Assembly: GCF_003957745.1 (NCBI RefSeq)
Contig: NZ_CP020373.1
Location: forward strand, 620,001 to 684,000
Reading direction: 5' to 3'
DNA: 64,000 bases
From: Shewanella khirikhana
GTDB taxonomy: Bacteria > Pseudomonadota > Gammaproteobacteria > Enterobacterales > Shewanellaceae
Under the pieces are notes generated by a model that ran no database searches, had not been told where the DNA came from, and saw only the letters and a program-made list of their open reading frames with translations. Both the position numbers and the translations under genes were made by a program. Below are positions 50,803 through 59,766 of the stretch, piece by piece; the stretch's first letter is position 1; each line of letters opens with the position of its first letter.

Positions 50803-50831
50803 AAAAGGCCACCCCCAAGGTGGCCTTTTTT
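50803..50831 (+). terminator. Intrinsic terminator after eno
   Basis: AAAAGGCCACC-cccaa-GGTGGCCTTTTTT between eno and ftsB. Confidence 0.93.
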
Positions 50832-50875
50832 GTTGTAATATCTCCCCAAATTCACCCAATCACCTCAATTCATCC

Positions 50876-51193
50876 ATGAAGCGATTCGTTCTGGTTCTCT
50901 TTGCCTTGCTGGTGCTGCTCCAGTACCGGCTATGGTTTGGCGATAATAGCCTGACCGAATACTTCAGTCTCAAAGATAAAATCCAGATGCGTCAGCAAAC
51001 CAATGCTGAACTGCAGGAGCGCAACGATGTGCTTAAAGAGGAAATTCTGGATCTGAAAAGCGGCACCGAGGCGCTGGAAGAACGCGCCCGCAACGAATTG
51101 GGGTTGATTGAGAAAGGCGAAACCTTCTTCCGGGTTGTGGGCAGCGATGGTCGCGGCACCCAAGCGCAGGAACAGCCACAGGACAGTCAATGA
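50876..51193 (+). CDS. ftsB: Cell division protein FtsB
   Basis: A 105-aa bitopic membrane protein of the divisome FtsQBL complex. A membrane segment (FVLVLFALLVLLQYRLWFGDN) is followed by a coiled coil (about residues 30-70: LKDKIQMRQQTNAELQERNDVLKEEI) and a NELGLIEKGETFF region. The start at 50876 (MKRFVLVLF) fits; an upstream frame crosses the eno terminator. Its end overlaps ispD by 4 nt (ATGA), so it is the first gene of the ispD-ispF-truD-surE-pcm cluster. Confidence 0.95.
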   Translation: MKRFVLVLFALLVLLQYRLWFGDNSLTEYFSLKDKIQMRQQTNAELQERNDVLKEEILDLKSGTEALEERARNELGLIEKGETFFRVVGSDGRGTQAQEQPQDSQ

Positions 51194-51906
51194 ATTCCCA
51201 AATACCCTCCGGTGGAAATATCGTGGCCATAGTGCCCGCCGCCGGTATTGGCAGCCGCATGGGCGCCACTATTCCCAAGCAGTATCTGCCATTGCTGGAT
51301 AAACCGATTTTAGCCCACACCCTGGCAAGGCTGCTGTCTCACCCCGCGATTGATAAAGTCATAGTTGCAGTGGCGGCAGACGACAGCTGGTTTGACAGTT
51401 TAGCGGAGGCGCGCCACCCCAAGCTCACCCGGGTTTTGGGCGGCAAAGAGCGCGCCGACTCGGTATTGGCCGCTCTGTCTGCCTTGCCGGATAACAGCAA
51501 TGCCTGGGCACTGGTGCACGATGCGGCCAGACCCTGTTTAACCCATGGCGACATAGATGCATTGCTTGAAAGTCGGCAACGTTTCCCTCAGGGGGCGATA
51601 CTTGCCATGCCGGTACGGGACACCATGAAGCGGGCGGCAAAGGATGGCAGCATAGAGACCACCGTGTGCCGTGAAGCCCTGTGGCATGCACTAACGCCGC
51701 AGCTGTTTCCCGCCGCGAGCCTTAAACTGAATCTTAAGCAAGCGCTGGACGCCAGCGTTGCCGTAACCGACGAAGCGTCGGCGATGGAATGGGCCGGAGT
51801 GCATCCGGGGCTTGTCAGTGGCCGGGCCGACAATATCAAGGTCACCCATCCGGACGATTTACAGCTGGCAGGGCTTTTTCTGCAGGCCCAGCAGCAACAC
51901 AATTAA
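51190..51906 (+). CDS. ispD: 2-C-methyl-D-erythritol 4-phosphate cytidylyltransferase
   Basis: A 238-aa enzyme of the MEP isoprenoid pathway that transfers CMP from CTP to methylerythritol phosphate. Nucleotide-binding start IVAIVPAAGIGSRMGATIPKQYL, then VLGGKERADSVLAAL, and WALVHDAARPCLT, MPVRDTMKRA. Overlaps ftsB by 4 nt and is followed 9 nt later by ispF. This is a common gammaproteobacterial order. Confidence 0.97.
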   Translation: MNSQIPSGGNIVAIVPAAGIGSRMGATIPKQYLPLLDKPILAHTLARLLSHPAIDKVIVAVAADDSWFDSLAEARHPKLTRVLGGKERADSVLAALSALPDNSNAWALVHDAARPCLTHGDIDALLESRQRFPQGAILAMPVRDTMKRAAKDGSIETTVCREALWHALTPQLFPAASLKLNLKQALDASVAVTDEASAMEWAGVHPGLVSGRADNIKVTHPDDLQLAGLFLQAQQQHN

Positions 51907-51915
51907 GGAATTTCG

Positions 51916-52398
51916 ATGAAAATCAGGATTGGCCACGGTTTTGATGTGCACAAGTTTGGCGCCGACCGTCCACTCATTCTCTGCGGCGTTGAAGTGCCTT
52001 ATGAGACCGGGCTTATTGCCCACTCCGATGGTGATGTCGTGCTGCATGCCATCAGTGATGCCATCCTGGGCGCCATGGCGCTCGGTGACATAGGCAAGCA
52101 CTTTCCCGACACCGACGCCGCCTATGAAGGCGCCGACAGCCGGGGGCTGTTACGCCACTGCTTTAAGCTTGCCCGGGAGCGCGGCTTTGCTATTGGCAAC
52201 CTGGATGTGACCATCATCGCCCAGGCGCCGAAAATGCTGCCTCACATTGAGGCCATGCGCGCGGTACTGGCGGACGATCTGCAAACTGAGCTTGATAATA
52301 TCAACGTAAAAGCGACCACCACCGAGAAGCTTGGCTTCACCGGTCGCAAAGAAGGCATCGCCGTGGAAGCTGTGGTGTTGATGGAGAATGTGAAATGA
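51916..52398 (+). CDS. ispF: 2-C-methyl-D-erythritol 2,4-cyclodiphosphate synthase
   Basis: A 160-aa trimeric zinc enzyme of the MEP pathway. Zinc/ligand motif GHGFDVHKFG at the start, then HSDGDVVLHAISDAILGAMALGDIGKHFPDTD, and VDVTIIAQAPK-like NLDVTIIAQAPKM, KATTTEKLGFTGRKEGIA. Overlaps truD by 4 nt (ATGA). Confidence 0.98.
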   Translation: MKIRIGHGFDVHKFGADRPLILCGVEVPYETGLIAHSDGDVVLHAISDAILGAMALGDIGKHFPDTDAAYEGADSRGLLRHCFKLARERGFAIGNLDVTIIAQAPKMLPHIEAMRAVLADDLQTELDNINVKATTTEKLGFTGRKEGIAVEAVVLMENVK

Positions 52399-53486
52399 CT
52401 GAGCTGACTTTTCTTTACGGCAAGCCGGCTGTAAGCGCCGATATCCGCACCCACAACAGCGACTTTCAGGTGAAAGAAATCCTGCCATTCCTGCCCGATG
52501 GTGAAGGCGAGCATCACTTGCTGCATATCCGCAAAGATGGCCTGAACACGGCGCAGGTGGCGGAGATGATTTCCAAATTTGCCAAGGTGCATCCCAAGGA
52601 AGTGACCTTTGCCGGTCAAAAAGACAAAAATGCCATTACCGAGCAGTGGTTTGGGGTGCGCATTCCCGGCAAGGATACCCCGGACTGGGCCGCAATGAGC
52701 AATGAGCAGATGCAGGTGTTGTCGTTTGCCCGCCATGGCAAAAAGCTGCGCACAGGCGCACTTTCAGGCAATCGTTTTACTTTGGTGCTGCGCAACGTTT
52801 CCGACCCACAGGAACTGGTTACCCGCCTCGAGCAGGTGCGCTCTGGCGGCGTGCCCAACTATTTCGGTGAGCAGCGTTTCGGCCATGATGGTGGCAATCT
52901 GGTTAAGGCGCGACAGATGTTTGAAGGCCGCAAGGTGAAAGACAGAAATAAGCGCAGCCTGTATCTGTCGGCGGTGCGCTCTGAGCTCTTTAATCAGGTG
53001 GTCAGCGCCCGTTTGGCAAGGCAAGATGCTTCCGGTTTGGGGTTGCTTGAGGGGGACTGTGTGATGCTTTCTGGCAGCCGCAGCTTCTTTGTGGCCGAAA
53101 CTTGGGATGAGACGCTCAAAGGCCGTCTGGCTGAGAAAGATATTCAACTGTCGGCGCCCCTGTGGGGCCGCGGTGAGATGCTCGCCAAGGGCGACGCCGC
53201 CGAGTTTGAAGCGTCGGTGCTCGCGGCTTACGAGCTTGAGCGCAACGGCCTTGAAAAAGAAGGCCTGACCCAGGAGCGCCGCGCGCTGCTGCTGCGCCCT
53301 GAACAGCTGAGCTTTAAACTGGACGGCGATACCCTGACTCTGGATTTCTGCTTGCCGGCTGGCGCCTTTGCTACCAGTGTGCTGCGAGAGCTTTGTGAGT
53401 ACAGCGACGTGAAAGAGCTGGAGTGGCGCCGCGCGGTGGCCGAACGTCAGGCACAGGAGGCCGCTAATGCGCCTGTTGGTGAGTAA
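52395..53486 (+). CDS. truD: tRNA pseudouridine(13) synthase
   Basis: A 363-aa enzyme making pseudouridine at position 13 of tRNA-Glu. The catalytic Asp is in FAGQKDKNAITEQWFGV. Further motifs: LRTGALSGNRFTLVLRNV, GVPNYFGEQRFGHDGGNL and FCLPAGAFATSVLRELCEY. Overlaps ispF by 4 nt and surE by 20 nt, so it is tightly coupled in the operon. Confidence 0.96.
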   Translation: MTELTFLYGKPAVSADIRTHNSDFQVKEILPFLPDGEGEHHLLHIRKDGLNTAQVAEMISKFAKVHPKEVTFAGQKDKNAITEQWFGVRIPGKDTPDWAAMSNEQMQVLSFARHGKKLRTGALSGNRFTLVLRNVSDPQELVTRLEQVRSGGVPNYFGEQRFGHDGGNLVKARQMFEGRKVKDRNKRSLYLSAVRSELFNQVVSARLARQDASGLGLLEGDCVMLSGSRSFFVAETWDETLKGRLAEKDIQLSAPLWGRGEMLAKGDAAEFEASVLAAYELERNGLEKEGLTQERRALLLRPEQLSFKLDGDTLTLDFCLPAGAFATSVLRELCEYSDVKELEWRRAVAERQAQEAANAPVGE

Positions 53487-54213
53487 CGATGACGGGGTGC
53501 ATGCCCCGGGCATCAAGGCGCTCGCCGAGGCCTTAAAGGCCATTGCCCATGTGGATGTAGTGGCACCGGATCGCAACTGCTCCGCCGCCAGCAACTCGTT
53601 AACCTTGACTAATCCATTGAGAATTAATAGGTTAGACAACGGCTATATCGCGGTTAACGGTACGCCATCGGATTGTGTGCACATTGCCATTCGGGAGATT
53701 TGCACCGAAGAGCCGCAGCTTGTGGTCTCGGGGATTAATGCCGGGGCCAATATGGGGGATGACACCCTCTATTCCGGCACTGTGGCTGCGGCCATGGAAG
53801 GGCGGTTTCAGGGGCTGCCGGCGATTGCGGTGTCTTTGTCTGCCCGAAACCCGCAGCACTATGATGCCGCTGCGCAAATAGCGCTGCGCATTGTGCAGGG
53901 GCTCAAGGCACACCCTTTGCCTGCTGATCAAATACTCAATGTGAATGTACCCGATTTGCCCCTTGAGCAAATCAAGGGCATCAAGGTTACTCGCCTGGGA
54001 GCGCGTCACAGGGCCGAAGGCGTGGTACGGACCGCCGATCCGGCCGGACGTGAAATCTTCTGGCTCGGGCCGCCGGGTGAAGAGCTTGATGCCAGCGAAG
54101 GCACTGACTTTGGCGCCGTGGCCGACGGCTATGTGTCCATCACGCCATTAACCGTGGATTTAACCGCTCACAGTCAACTTAACGCACTGGCAAACTGGAT
54201 AGAAAAGATATGA
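53467..54213 (+). CDS. surE: 5'/3'-nucleotidase SurE
   Basis: A 248-aa nucleotidase/exopolyphosphatase for stationary-phase survival. The metal-binding start is MRLLVSNDDGVHAPGIKAL; then APDRNCSAASNSLTLT, GTPSDCVHIAI, LVVSGINAGANMGDDTLYSGTVAAAMEG. It overlaps truD by 20 nt and pcm by 4 nt. Confidence 0.97.
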   Translation: MRLLVSNDDGVHAPGIKALAEALKAIAHVDVVAPDRNCSAASNSLTLTNPLRINRLDNGYIAVNGTPSDCVHIAIREICTEEPQLVVSGINAGANMGDDTLYSGTVAAAMEGRFQGLPAIAVSLSARNPQHYDAAAQIALRIVQGLKAHPLPADQILNVNVPDLPLEQIKGIKVTRLGARHRAEGVVRTADPAGREIFWLGPPGEELDASEGTDFGAVADGYVSITPLTVDLTAHSQLNALANWIEKI

Positions 54214-54845
54214 ACCCGACCGGCTCGACGGTGGCCATGAATCTGGCAAAAAAGCTGTATGAAGCGGGGATCCGCGACTCAGCCGTATTGCAGGCCATTG
54301 CCAATACCCCAAGAGAATTGTTTCTCGACGCGGCATTGGCGCATAAGGCCTATGAAAACACCGCCTTGCCAATAGGTCAGGGGCAAACCATTTCTCAGCC
54401 CTATATTGTGGCCCGCATGACCGAGCTTGTGATGCAGGCCAGGCCGCAGCGGATGTTGGAAGTGGGCACAGGCTCGGGTTATCAGGCCGCCATTTTGGCG
54501 CAGCTGGTACCTGAGCTTTGCACCATAGAGCGCATCAAGGCGCTGCAAATTCAGGCCCGGCAACGGCTCAAGCGGCTCGATTTGCACAATGTGTCTTTTA
54601 AATACGGTGATGGTTGGCAGGGTTGGCCCAACCGTGGCCCCTTCGATGCCATCATGGTCACAGCGGCCGCGTCTTCGGTACCCAGCGCGCTGCTTGAGCA
54701 GTTGGCCGAAGGTGGCTTATTGGTTATCCCGGTTGGGGATGACTCCCAGCAGCTGATGGCGATACGCCGCCAGGGACAGGACTTCAGCTCGGAAATCATT
54801 GAAGCCGTGAAGTTTGTGCCACTGGTTAATGGCGTGTTGGCTTAA
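54210..54845 (+). CDS. pcm: Protein-L-isoaspartate O-methyltransferase
   Basis: A 211-aa SAM-dependent enzyme that repairs isoaspartyl residues in aged proteins. Motifs: TPRELFLDAALAHKAYEN, LPIGQGQTISQPYIVARMTEL, MLEVGTGSGYQAAILA and DAIMVTAAASSVPSALLEQL. It overlaps surE by 4 nt; surE-pcm-nlpD-rpoS is a conserved order. Confidence 0.97.
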   Translation: MNPTGSTVAMNLAKKLYEAGIRDSAVLQAIANTPRELFLDAALAHKAYENTALPIGQGQTISQPYIVARMTELVMQARPQRMLEVGTGSGYQAAILAQLVPELCTIERIKALQIQARQRLKRLDLHNVSFKYGDGWQGWPNRGPFDAIMVTAAASSVPSALLEQLAEGGLLVIPVGDDSQQLMAIRRQGQDFSSEIIEAVKFVPLVNGVLA

Positions 54846-54867
54846 TCAAGGAAAAGAGCAGCTCGCC

Positions 54868-55758
54868 ATGGCCAGACTGACACTGATGTGCCTATGTTTG
54901 TTACTGTTTGGAGGTTGCAGCCTGCAATCTCACCAACCTGCGCCAGTCGAAAGTGCGACATCCAAAAAAAAACCTGCCTATCCCAAAGGAAGTCTGACCA
55001 GTTCCACTTATCGGGTCAAAAAAGGTGACACCCTGTACTCGATCGCCTGGGGGGCGGGACGTGACTTCCAGGAAATTGCCAAGATTAATCAACTAAATAA
55101 ACCGTATACCATCTTTCCTGGGCAGGTCCTCAAGCTCACCTCTAAAACCTCTGTTACAAAAGGTTCAACCGCTAAAAGCGGTGTCAAAAATCAACCTACG
55201 ACAGCGGTGTCAAATGGCAAAATCAATAATAAACAATCTGTTACGGTAGCATCTTCTGGTAGCAATGCTGCTACAGGGGCGTCAAAAAAAACACTTGATC
55301 CGAAAAATAAAGCTGATTACGCTGTAACAAGTTCACAACAAAAAGCTAACCGTAATGCTACGACACCTGAAGGTTTGCCTGAAGAAGTCAGTCGCTGGTT
55401 ATGGCCTGCCAAGGGTCGCTTGGTTGGAACCTTTTCTGCCAGAGAGCAGGGAAGTAAAGGGATTAAAATTGCAGGGCGACGGGGCGACCCCATCAGAGCC
55501 GCGGCAGAAGGCAGAGTGGTTTACGCCGGTAACGCGCTTCGTGGATATGGCAATCTCGTGATTATCAAGCACAGTGAAGATTTTCTCAGTGCTTACGCTC
55601 ATCTCGATAAGATCCTGGTGAAAGAGAAGCAACAGGTCAGTGCTGGACAGACAGTTGCGAAAATGGGAAATACCGATGCTCAGCACGTGATGCTCCACTT
55701 CGAGATCCGTTTGCACGGTGTGTCGGTTAACCCACTGAAATATTTGCCGAAGCAGTAA
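54868..55758 (+). CDS. nlpD: NlpD-like lipoprotein, amidase activator
   Basis: A 296-aa outer-membrane lipoprotein. Lipobox LLFGGC at about residues 12-17, a LysM domain (about 45-95: YRVKKGDTLYSIAWGAGRDFQEIAKINQ), a low-complexity Ser/Thr/Lys linker, and a C-terminal M23 (LytM) domain. The catalytic HxH of active M23 enzymes is degenerate (VMLHFEIR, with M in place of the first His), so it should activate the AmiC amidase rather than cut peptidoglycan. The start at 54868 (MARLTLMCLC) has AAGGAAAAGAG upstream. The main rpoS promoter in relatives lies inside this gene. Confidence 0.93.
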   Translation: MARLTLMCLCLLLFGGCSLQSHQPAPVESATSKKKPAYPKGSLTSSTYRVKKGDTLYSIAWGAGRDFQEIAKINQLNKPYTIFPGQVLKLTSKTSVTKGSTAKSGVKNQPTTAVSNGKINNKQSVTVASSGSNAATGASKKTLDPKNKADYAVTSSQQKANRNATTPEGLPEEVSRWLWPAKGRLVGTFSAREQGSKGIKIAGRRGDPIRAAAEGRVVYAGNALRGYGNLVIIKHSEDFLSAYAHLDKILVKEKQQVSAGQTVAKMGNTDAQHVMLHFEIRLHGVSVNPLKYLPKQ

Positions 55759-55841
55759 CTTTACGGCAGCCAATTGTGGCATTTGGAGGATAAAAAAGTG
55801 TATTAGATTCATTAACATATTCGGGTTTGGGAGAGTATATT

Positions 55842-56825
55842 ATGAGCTTGAAAAACAATACCCTTGTTGCCGAAGAGCTTGTAGATTTTTCCGGAAAGGA
55901 GCCAGGATTCGATGCCAATGCGGAAGGTGAAGAAGTCAATCTGGTTCAAGACCTGGAACTGGAACAACAGGTTCAGGACGATTTACAACGCAATCTCGAT
56001 GCCACTCAGCTCTATCTGAGCGAGATAGGCTTTTCCCCACTGCTCACTGCGGAAGAAGAAGTCTATTACTCCCGCAAAGCACTTCGCGGCTGCGAGAAAT
56101 CTCGCAATCGTATGATTGAAAGCAACCTCCGTTTGGTAGTGAAAATAGCGCGTCGCTACAACAATCGCGGTTTGGCTCTGCTTGATCTTATCGAAGAAGG
56201 TAACCTTGGCCTGATCCGGGCCGTCGAAAAGTTTGACCCTGAACGGGGCTTCCGTTTCTCTACCTATGCGACCTGGTGGATCCGTCAGACCATTGAGCGC
56301 GCCATCATGAATCAGACCCGTACCATACGTCTGCCGATTCACGTGGTAAAAGAGCTCAATGTGTATCTGCGCACCGCAAGGGAGCTGGCGCACAAGCTGG
56401 ATCACGAACCCACAGCGGAAGAAATTGCCGCCAAACTGGATTTGCCCAGCGTCGAAGTCAGTCGGATGTTGAAACTGAACGAGAAAATTACTTCGGTCGA
56501 CATTCCCCTTGGCGGTGACAACGACAAGGCGCTGCTGGATGTATTGCCGGATGATGACTCAGTAGGCCCTGACTATAAGGTTCAGGATGAAGACATCTCC
56601 AACTCAGTAGTGAACTGGCTCAATGAGCTCAACACCAAGCAGCGCGAAGTGCTGGCACGCCGTTTTGGATTACTTGGCTATGAGCCCTCAACCCTGGAAG
56701 ACGTAGGCGCTGAAATTGGCCTGACCCGTGAACGGGTGCGGCAAATTCAGGTAGAAGCCCTGAAACGCCTGCGGGATATTTTGAGTGCCCAGGGGCTGTC
56801 AGTAGAGGCTTTGTTCAGAAACTGA
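55842..56825 (+). CDS. rpoS: RNA polymerase sigma factor RpoS
   Basis: A 327-aa stationary-phase/general-stress sigma factor. Regions: 1.2 (DATQLYLSEIGFSPLLTAEEEVYYSRKAL), 2 (NLRLVVKIARRYNNRGLALLDLIEEGNLGLIRAVEKFDPERGFRFSTYATWWIRQTIERA), 3 (HVVKELNVYLRTARELAHKLD) and 4 (REVLARRFGLLGYEPSTLEDVGAEIGLTRERVRQIQVEAL). The start is MSLKNNTLV at 55842 with GGGAGAG upstream; an in-frame TTG at 55827 is not favoured. The end is followed by a strong terminator. Confidence 0.97.
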   Translation: MSLKNNTLVAEELVDFSGKEPGFDANAEGEEVNLVQDLELEQQVQDDLQRNLDATQLYLSEIGFSPLLTAEEEVYYSRKALRGCEKSRNRMIESNLRLVVKIARRYNNRGLALLDLIEEGNLGLIRAVEKFDPERGFRFSTYATWWIRQTIERAIMNQTRTIRLPIHVVKELNVYLRTARELAHKLDHEPTAEEIAAKLDLPSVEVSRMLKLNEKITSVDIPLGGDNDKALLDVLPDDDSVGPDYKVQDEDISNSVVNWLNELNTKQREVLARRFGLLGYEPSTLEDVGAEIGLTRERVRQIQVEALKRLRDILSAQGLSVEALFRN

Positions 56826-56848
56826 CGTTCCCTATTCACGCCATAAAA

Positions 56849-56886
56849 AAACGCCTCTGTTTTCAATAGAAACGAGGCGTTTTTTA
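56849..56886. terminator. Bidirectional intrinsic terminator
   Basis: AAACGCCTC and GAGGCGTTT stem with an inner GTTTTC/GAAAC helix, T runs on both strands, between convergent rpoS and mutS. Confidence 0.93.
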
Positions 56887-56923
56887 ATGTGTCTTAATTA
56901 GCGCTGCTATTTACACTCGCCAC

Positions 56924-59491
56924 TTACATCAAGCGCTTCAGTTCATAAATCAGCTCAAGTGCGGCCCTTGGGGTCAAGTCGTCGGCAACAATTCGCTCGA
57001 GCCTTGCTTCCACAGCAGAAGGCTCAGGCAGGGCGGCTGACAGTGGCAAGCTTTGCTGCGCTGGGTTGCCTGACTGATGGTCGCGGCTTTCCAGTTGATG
57101 CAGCTTATGTTTAGCGGCCTTGATGACATTTGCCGGAACCCCGGCAAGTGCCGCCACCTGCAGACCATAACTCTTGCTGGCAGCGCCCTCCTGAACGGCG
57201 TGCATAAAGGCGATGGTATCTTCATGCTCAATGGCATCCAGATGCACGTTGTGCACCCCGGGCAGCAATTCTGGCAGCTGGGTCAGCTCAAAATAGTGGG
57301 TCGCGAACAAGGTCATGGCGCCAAGTTTCTGTGCCAGGTATTCCGCCGCTGACCAAGCCAGTGACATCCCATCATAGGTGGAGGTACCGCGGCCAATCTC
57401 ATCCATCAACACCAGGCTGTTTGCCGTGGCGTTGTGCAGGATGTTGGCAGTTTCCGTCATCTCCACCATAAAGGTCGAGCGCCCGGACGCCAGGTCATCA
57501 CTGGCACCAATGCGGGTGAAAATTCTGTCCACCGGACCAATCAGTGCACGTTCCGCAGGTACAAAACTGCCGATATGCGCCATCAGGGTAATGAGCGCGA
57601 CCTGACGCATATAAGTGGATTTACCGCCCATGTTGGGGCCGGTCACAATCAACATACGGCGCTGGCTGGACAACTCTACTGGGTTCGGGATGAAGGGGCT
57701 TTGGCTGACCCGCTCAACCACGGGGTGACGACCTGCTTCAATCAGGATCCCGGTGGTGTCGCTGAGTTCCGGGCAGTGATAGTTGAAGATATCGGCTCTA
57801 TCGGCAAAGTTTGCCAGCACATCGAGCTCAGAGGCGGCGCGGGCAAAGTCCTGCAATTCCTGAAGCTTGGGCAATATCAAATCAAACAGCTCTTCCCACA
57901 GCTGCTTTTCAAGCGCCAGTGCCTTGCCCTGGCTGGAGAGCACCTTCTCTTCGTACTCTTTAAGCTCAGGAGTGATGTAGCGCTCGGTGTTTTTCAACGT
58001 CTGGCGACGCTGATAAGCAAGAGGCACCAGGGCTGATTGCGCTCGGCTGACTTCGATGTAGTAGCCGTGAACCCGGTTGAAGCCAACCTTGAGCGTGGCG
58101 ATGCCGGTTCGCTCTTTTTCACGCAGCTCCATCTGCTCCAGATAGTCGATGCCGCCATCGCTGAGTTTGCGCCACTCATCCAGTTCACTGTGGTAGCCTT
58201 CGCGAATGACGCCGCCATCACGGATAAGTACCGGCGGATTATCCACAATTGCGCGGCTAAGCAGTTCATATTCCTCGGGGAAGTCACCCAGAAGAATATT
58301 GAGTGACTTCAGATGGCGCGACTCACAGCGCTGCACGCGCTCGCGGATAAGCGGCAAAATTCCGAGGGCATCTCTTAACCGGGCGAAGTCCCGCGGGCGG
58401 GCGCTTCGCAGCGCCAGACGCGCCAGAATACGCTCGATATCGCCAAGGGCTTTAAGTTCTGCACGAAGATCGTCGTAGAGTCCGGTTTCCAGCAATTCCT
58501 GCACTGCCTGCTGGCGACCACGAATGGTATCGTGGCAGCGCAGTGGCTGGTGGATCCAGCGCTGCAGCATCCGACTGCCCATGGCGGTGACTGTGTTATC
58601 CAGCACGCTGGCAAGGGTGTTTTCCCGCGAGCCCGACAGGCTGATGGTCAGTTCCAGATTGCGGCGGGTGGCCGCATCCAGAATGATGCTATCGCCCTGA
58701 TTGAAGCGCGCGATGGAATTGATATGGGGCAGGGCGGTGCGCTGAGTGTCTTTAACGTATTGCATCAGACAGCCTGCGGCCTGCAGCGACAGGCGGGCGT
58801 CGGTAATGCCAAAGCCACGCAGATCGCGGGTACCAAACTGCTCAAGCAGCAGCTTGATGCAGGTATCGTAGTCAAACTCCCACTCGGGGCGGCGGCGCTT
58901 GCCCTTGATATGATTAATCAGCGCCATATCGGCAAAGTCTTCGCTGTATAAAAGCTCTGCCGGACAGGTGCGCTGAAGCTCGGCCTCAAGCGCTTCACGG
59001 CTTGGTAATTCAGCAATGACAAAGCGGCCGGATGCCACATCCAGAGTGGCAAAACCATAACCCACCTTGCCCTGGTAAACCGCAGCCAGCAGATTATCCT
59101 GGCGCTCCTGCAGCAGCGCTTCATCGGTAAGCGTACCCGGCGTGACGACGCGTACCACTTTACGTTCTACCGGGCCTTTTGAGGTGGCCGGGTCGCCTAT
59201 TTGCTCACAAATGGCAACCGACTGACCCAATTGCACCAACTTGGCCAGATAGCCTTCCACCGCATGATAGGGGATACCCGCCATGGGGATAGGATCGCCG
59301 CCGCTCTTGCCGCGGGCAGTCAGTGAAATGGCCAGCATTTCCGAGGCACGCTTGGCATCATCGTAAAAGAGTTCATAAAAGTCGCCCATACGATAAAACA
59401 GCAGCATGTCGGGGTGCGCTGCCTTCATGGTCAGATACTGACGCATCATTGGGGTGTGTTTTTCGAGATCAAGCAGGTCTGTGCTGTTCAT
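56924..59491 (-). CDS. mutS: DNA mismatch repair protein MutS
   Basis: An 855-aa mismatch-binding ATPase. N-terminal mismatch domain with HTPMMRQYLTMKAAHPDMLLFYRMGDFYELF (Phe-x-Glu GDFYELF contact motif), connector and lever domains, clamp, and the C-terminal ATPase with Walker A GPNMGGKSTYMRQ, Walker B LVLMDEIGRGTSTYDG and FATHYFEL. The start MNSTDLL at 59491 is chosen; a GTG two codons earlier is an alternative. It is divergent from recA. Confidence 0.97.
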   Translation of the reverse strand: MNSTDLLDLEKHTPMMRQYLTMKAAHPDMLLFYRMGDFYELFYDDAKRASEMLAISLTARGKSGGDPIPMAGIPYHAVEGYLAKLVQLGQSVAICEQIGDPATSKGPVERKVVRVVTPGTLTDEALLQERQDNLLAAVYQGKVGYGFATLDVASGRFVIAELPSREALEAELQRTCPAELLYSEDFADMALINHIKGKRRRPEWEFDYDTCIKLLLEQFGTRDLRGFGITDARLSLQAAGCLMQYVKDTQRTALPHINSIARFNQGDSIILDAATRRNLELTISLSGSRENTLASVLDNTVTAMGSRMLQRWIHQPLRCHDTIRGRQQAVQELLETGLYDDLRAELKALGDIERILARLALRSARPRDFARLRDALGILPLIRERVQRCESRHLKSLNILLGDFPEEYELLSRAIVDNPPVLIRDGGVIREGYHSELDEWRKLSDGGIDYLEQMELREKERTGIATLKVGFNRVHGYYIEVSRAQSALVPLAYQRRQTLKNTERYITPELKEYEEKVLSSQGKALALEKQLWEELFDLILPKLQELQDFARAASELDVLANFADRADIFNYHCPELSDTTGILIEAGRHPVVERVSQSPFIPNPVELSSQRRMLIVTGPNMGGKSTYMRQVALITLMAHIGSFVPAERALIGPVDRIFTRIGASDDLASGRSTFMVEMTETANILHNATANSLVLMDEIGRGTSTYDGMSLAWSAAEYLAQKLGAMTLFATHYFELTQLPELLPGVHNVHLDAIEHEDTIAFMHAVQEGAASKSYGLQVAALAGVPANVIKAAKHKLHQLESRDHQSGNPAQQSLPLSAALPEPSAVEARLERIVADDLTPRAALELIYELKRLM

Positions 59492-59647
59492 TGCCACTCT
59501 GTTATTGCGATGGGGCTTGTCTGGTCAAGCCGCGGGTAAAGCCTATGGGCGCCCAGTCTACCAAGTTTTTCGCTAAAGTGATCCTTTTCAATTCAAGGTG
59601 ATGAAACAGTGGATTTCTGCGCCGCTGAAAATTATTTCATCCAGGGG

Positions 59648-59675
59648 TTGATACTGTATGATTGTACAGTATACT
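59648..59675 (+). promoter_or_regulatory. recA: recA promoter with a LexA (SOS) box
   Basis: -35 TTGATA (59648-59653) and -10 TATACT (59670-59675) with a 16-bp spacer. The spacer is exactly a LexA box, CTGT-ATGATTGT-ACAG at 59654-59669 (perfect CTGT-N8-ACAG). LexA therefore blocks the promoter directly until SOS induction. Confidence 0.95.
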
Positions 59676-59766
59676 AGCTTTCAATATGTACAAATACACA
59701 GGGCTTTTGCCTGAACCGCATTAACCGTTGCGTCTTCACAGCGCCAGCTGTGTGTGAGAGGGAACA

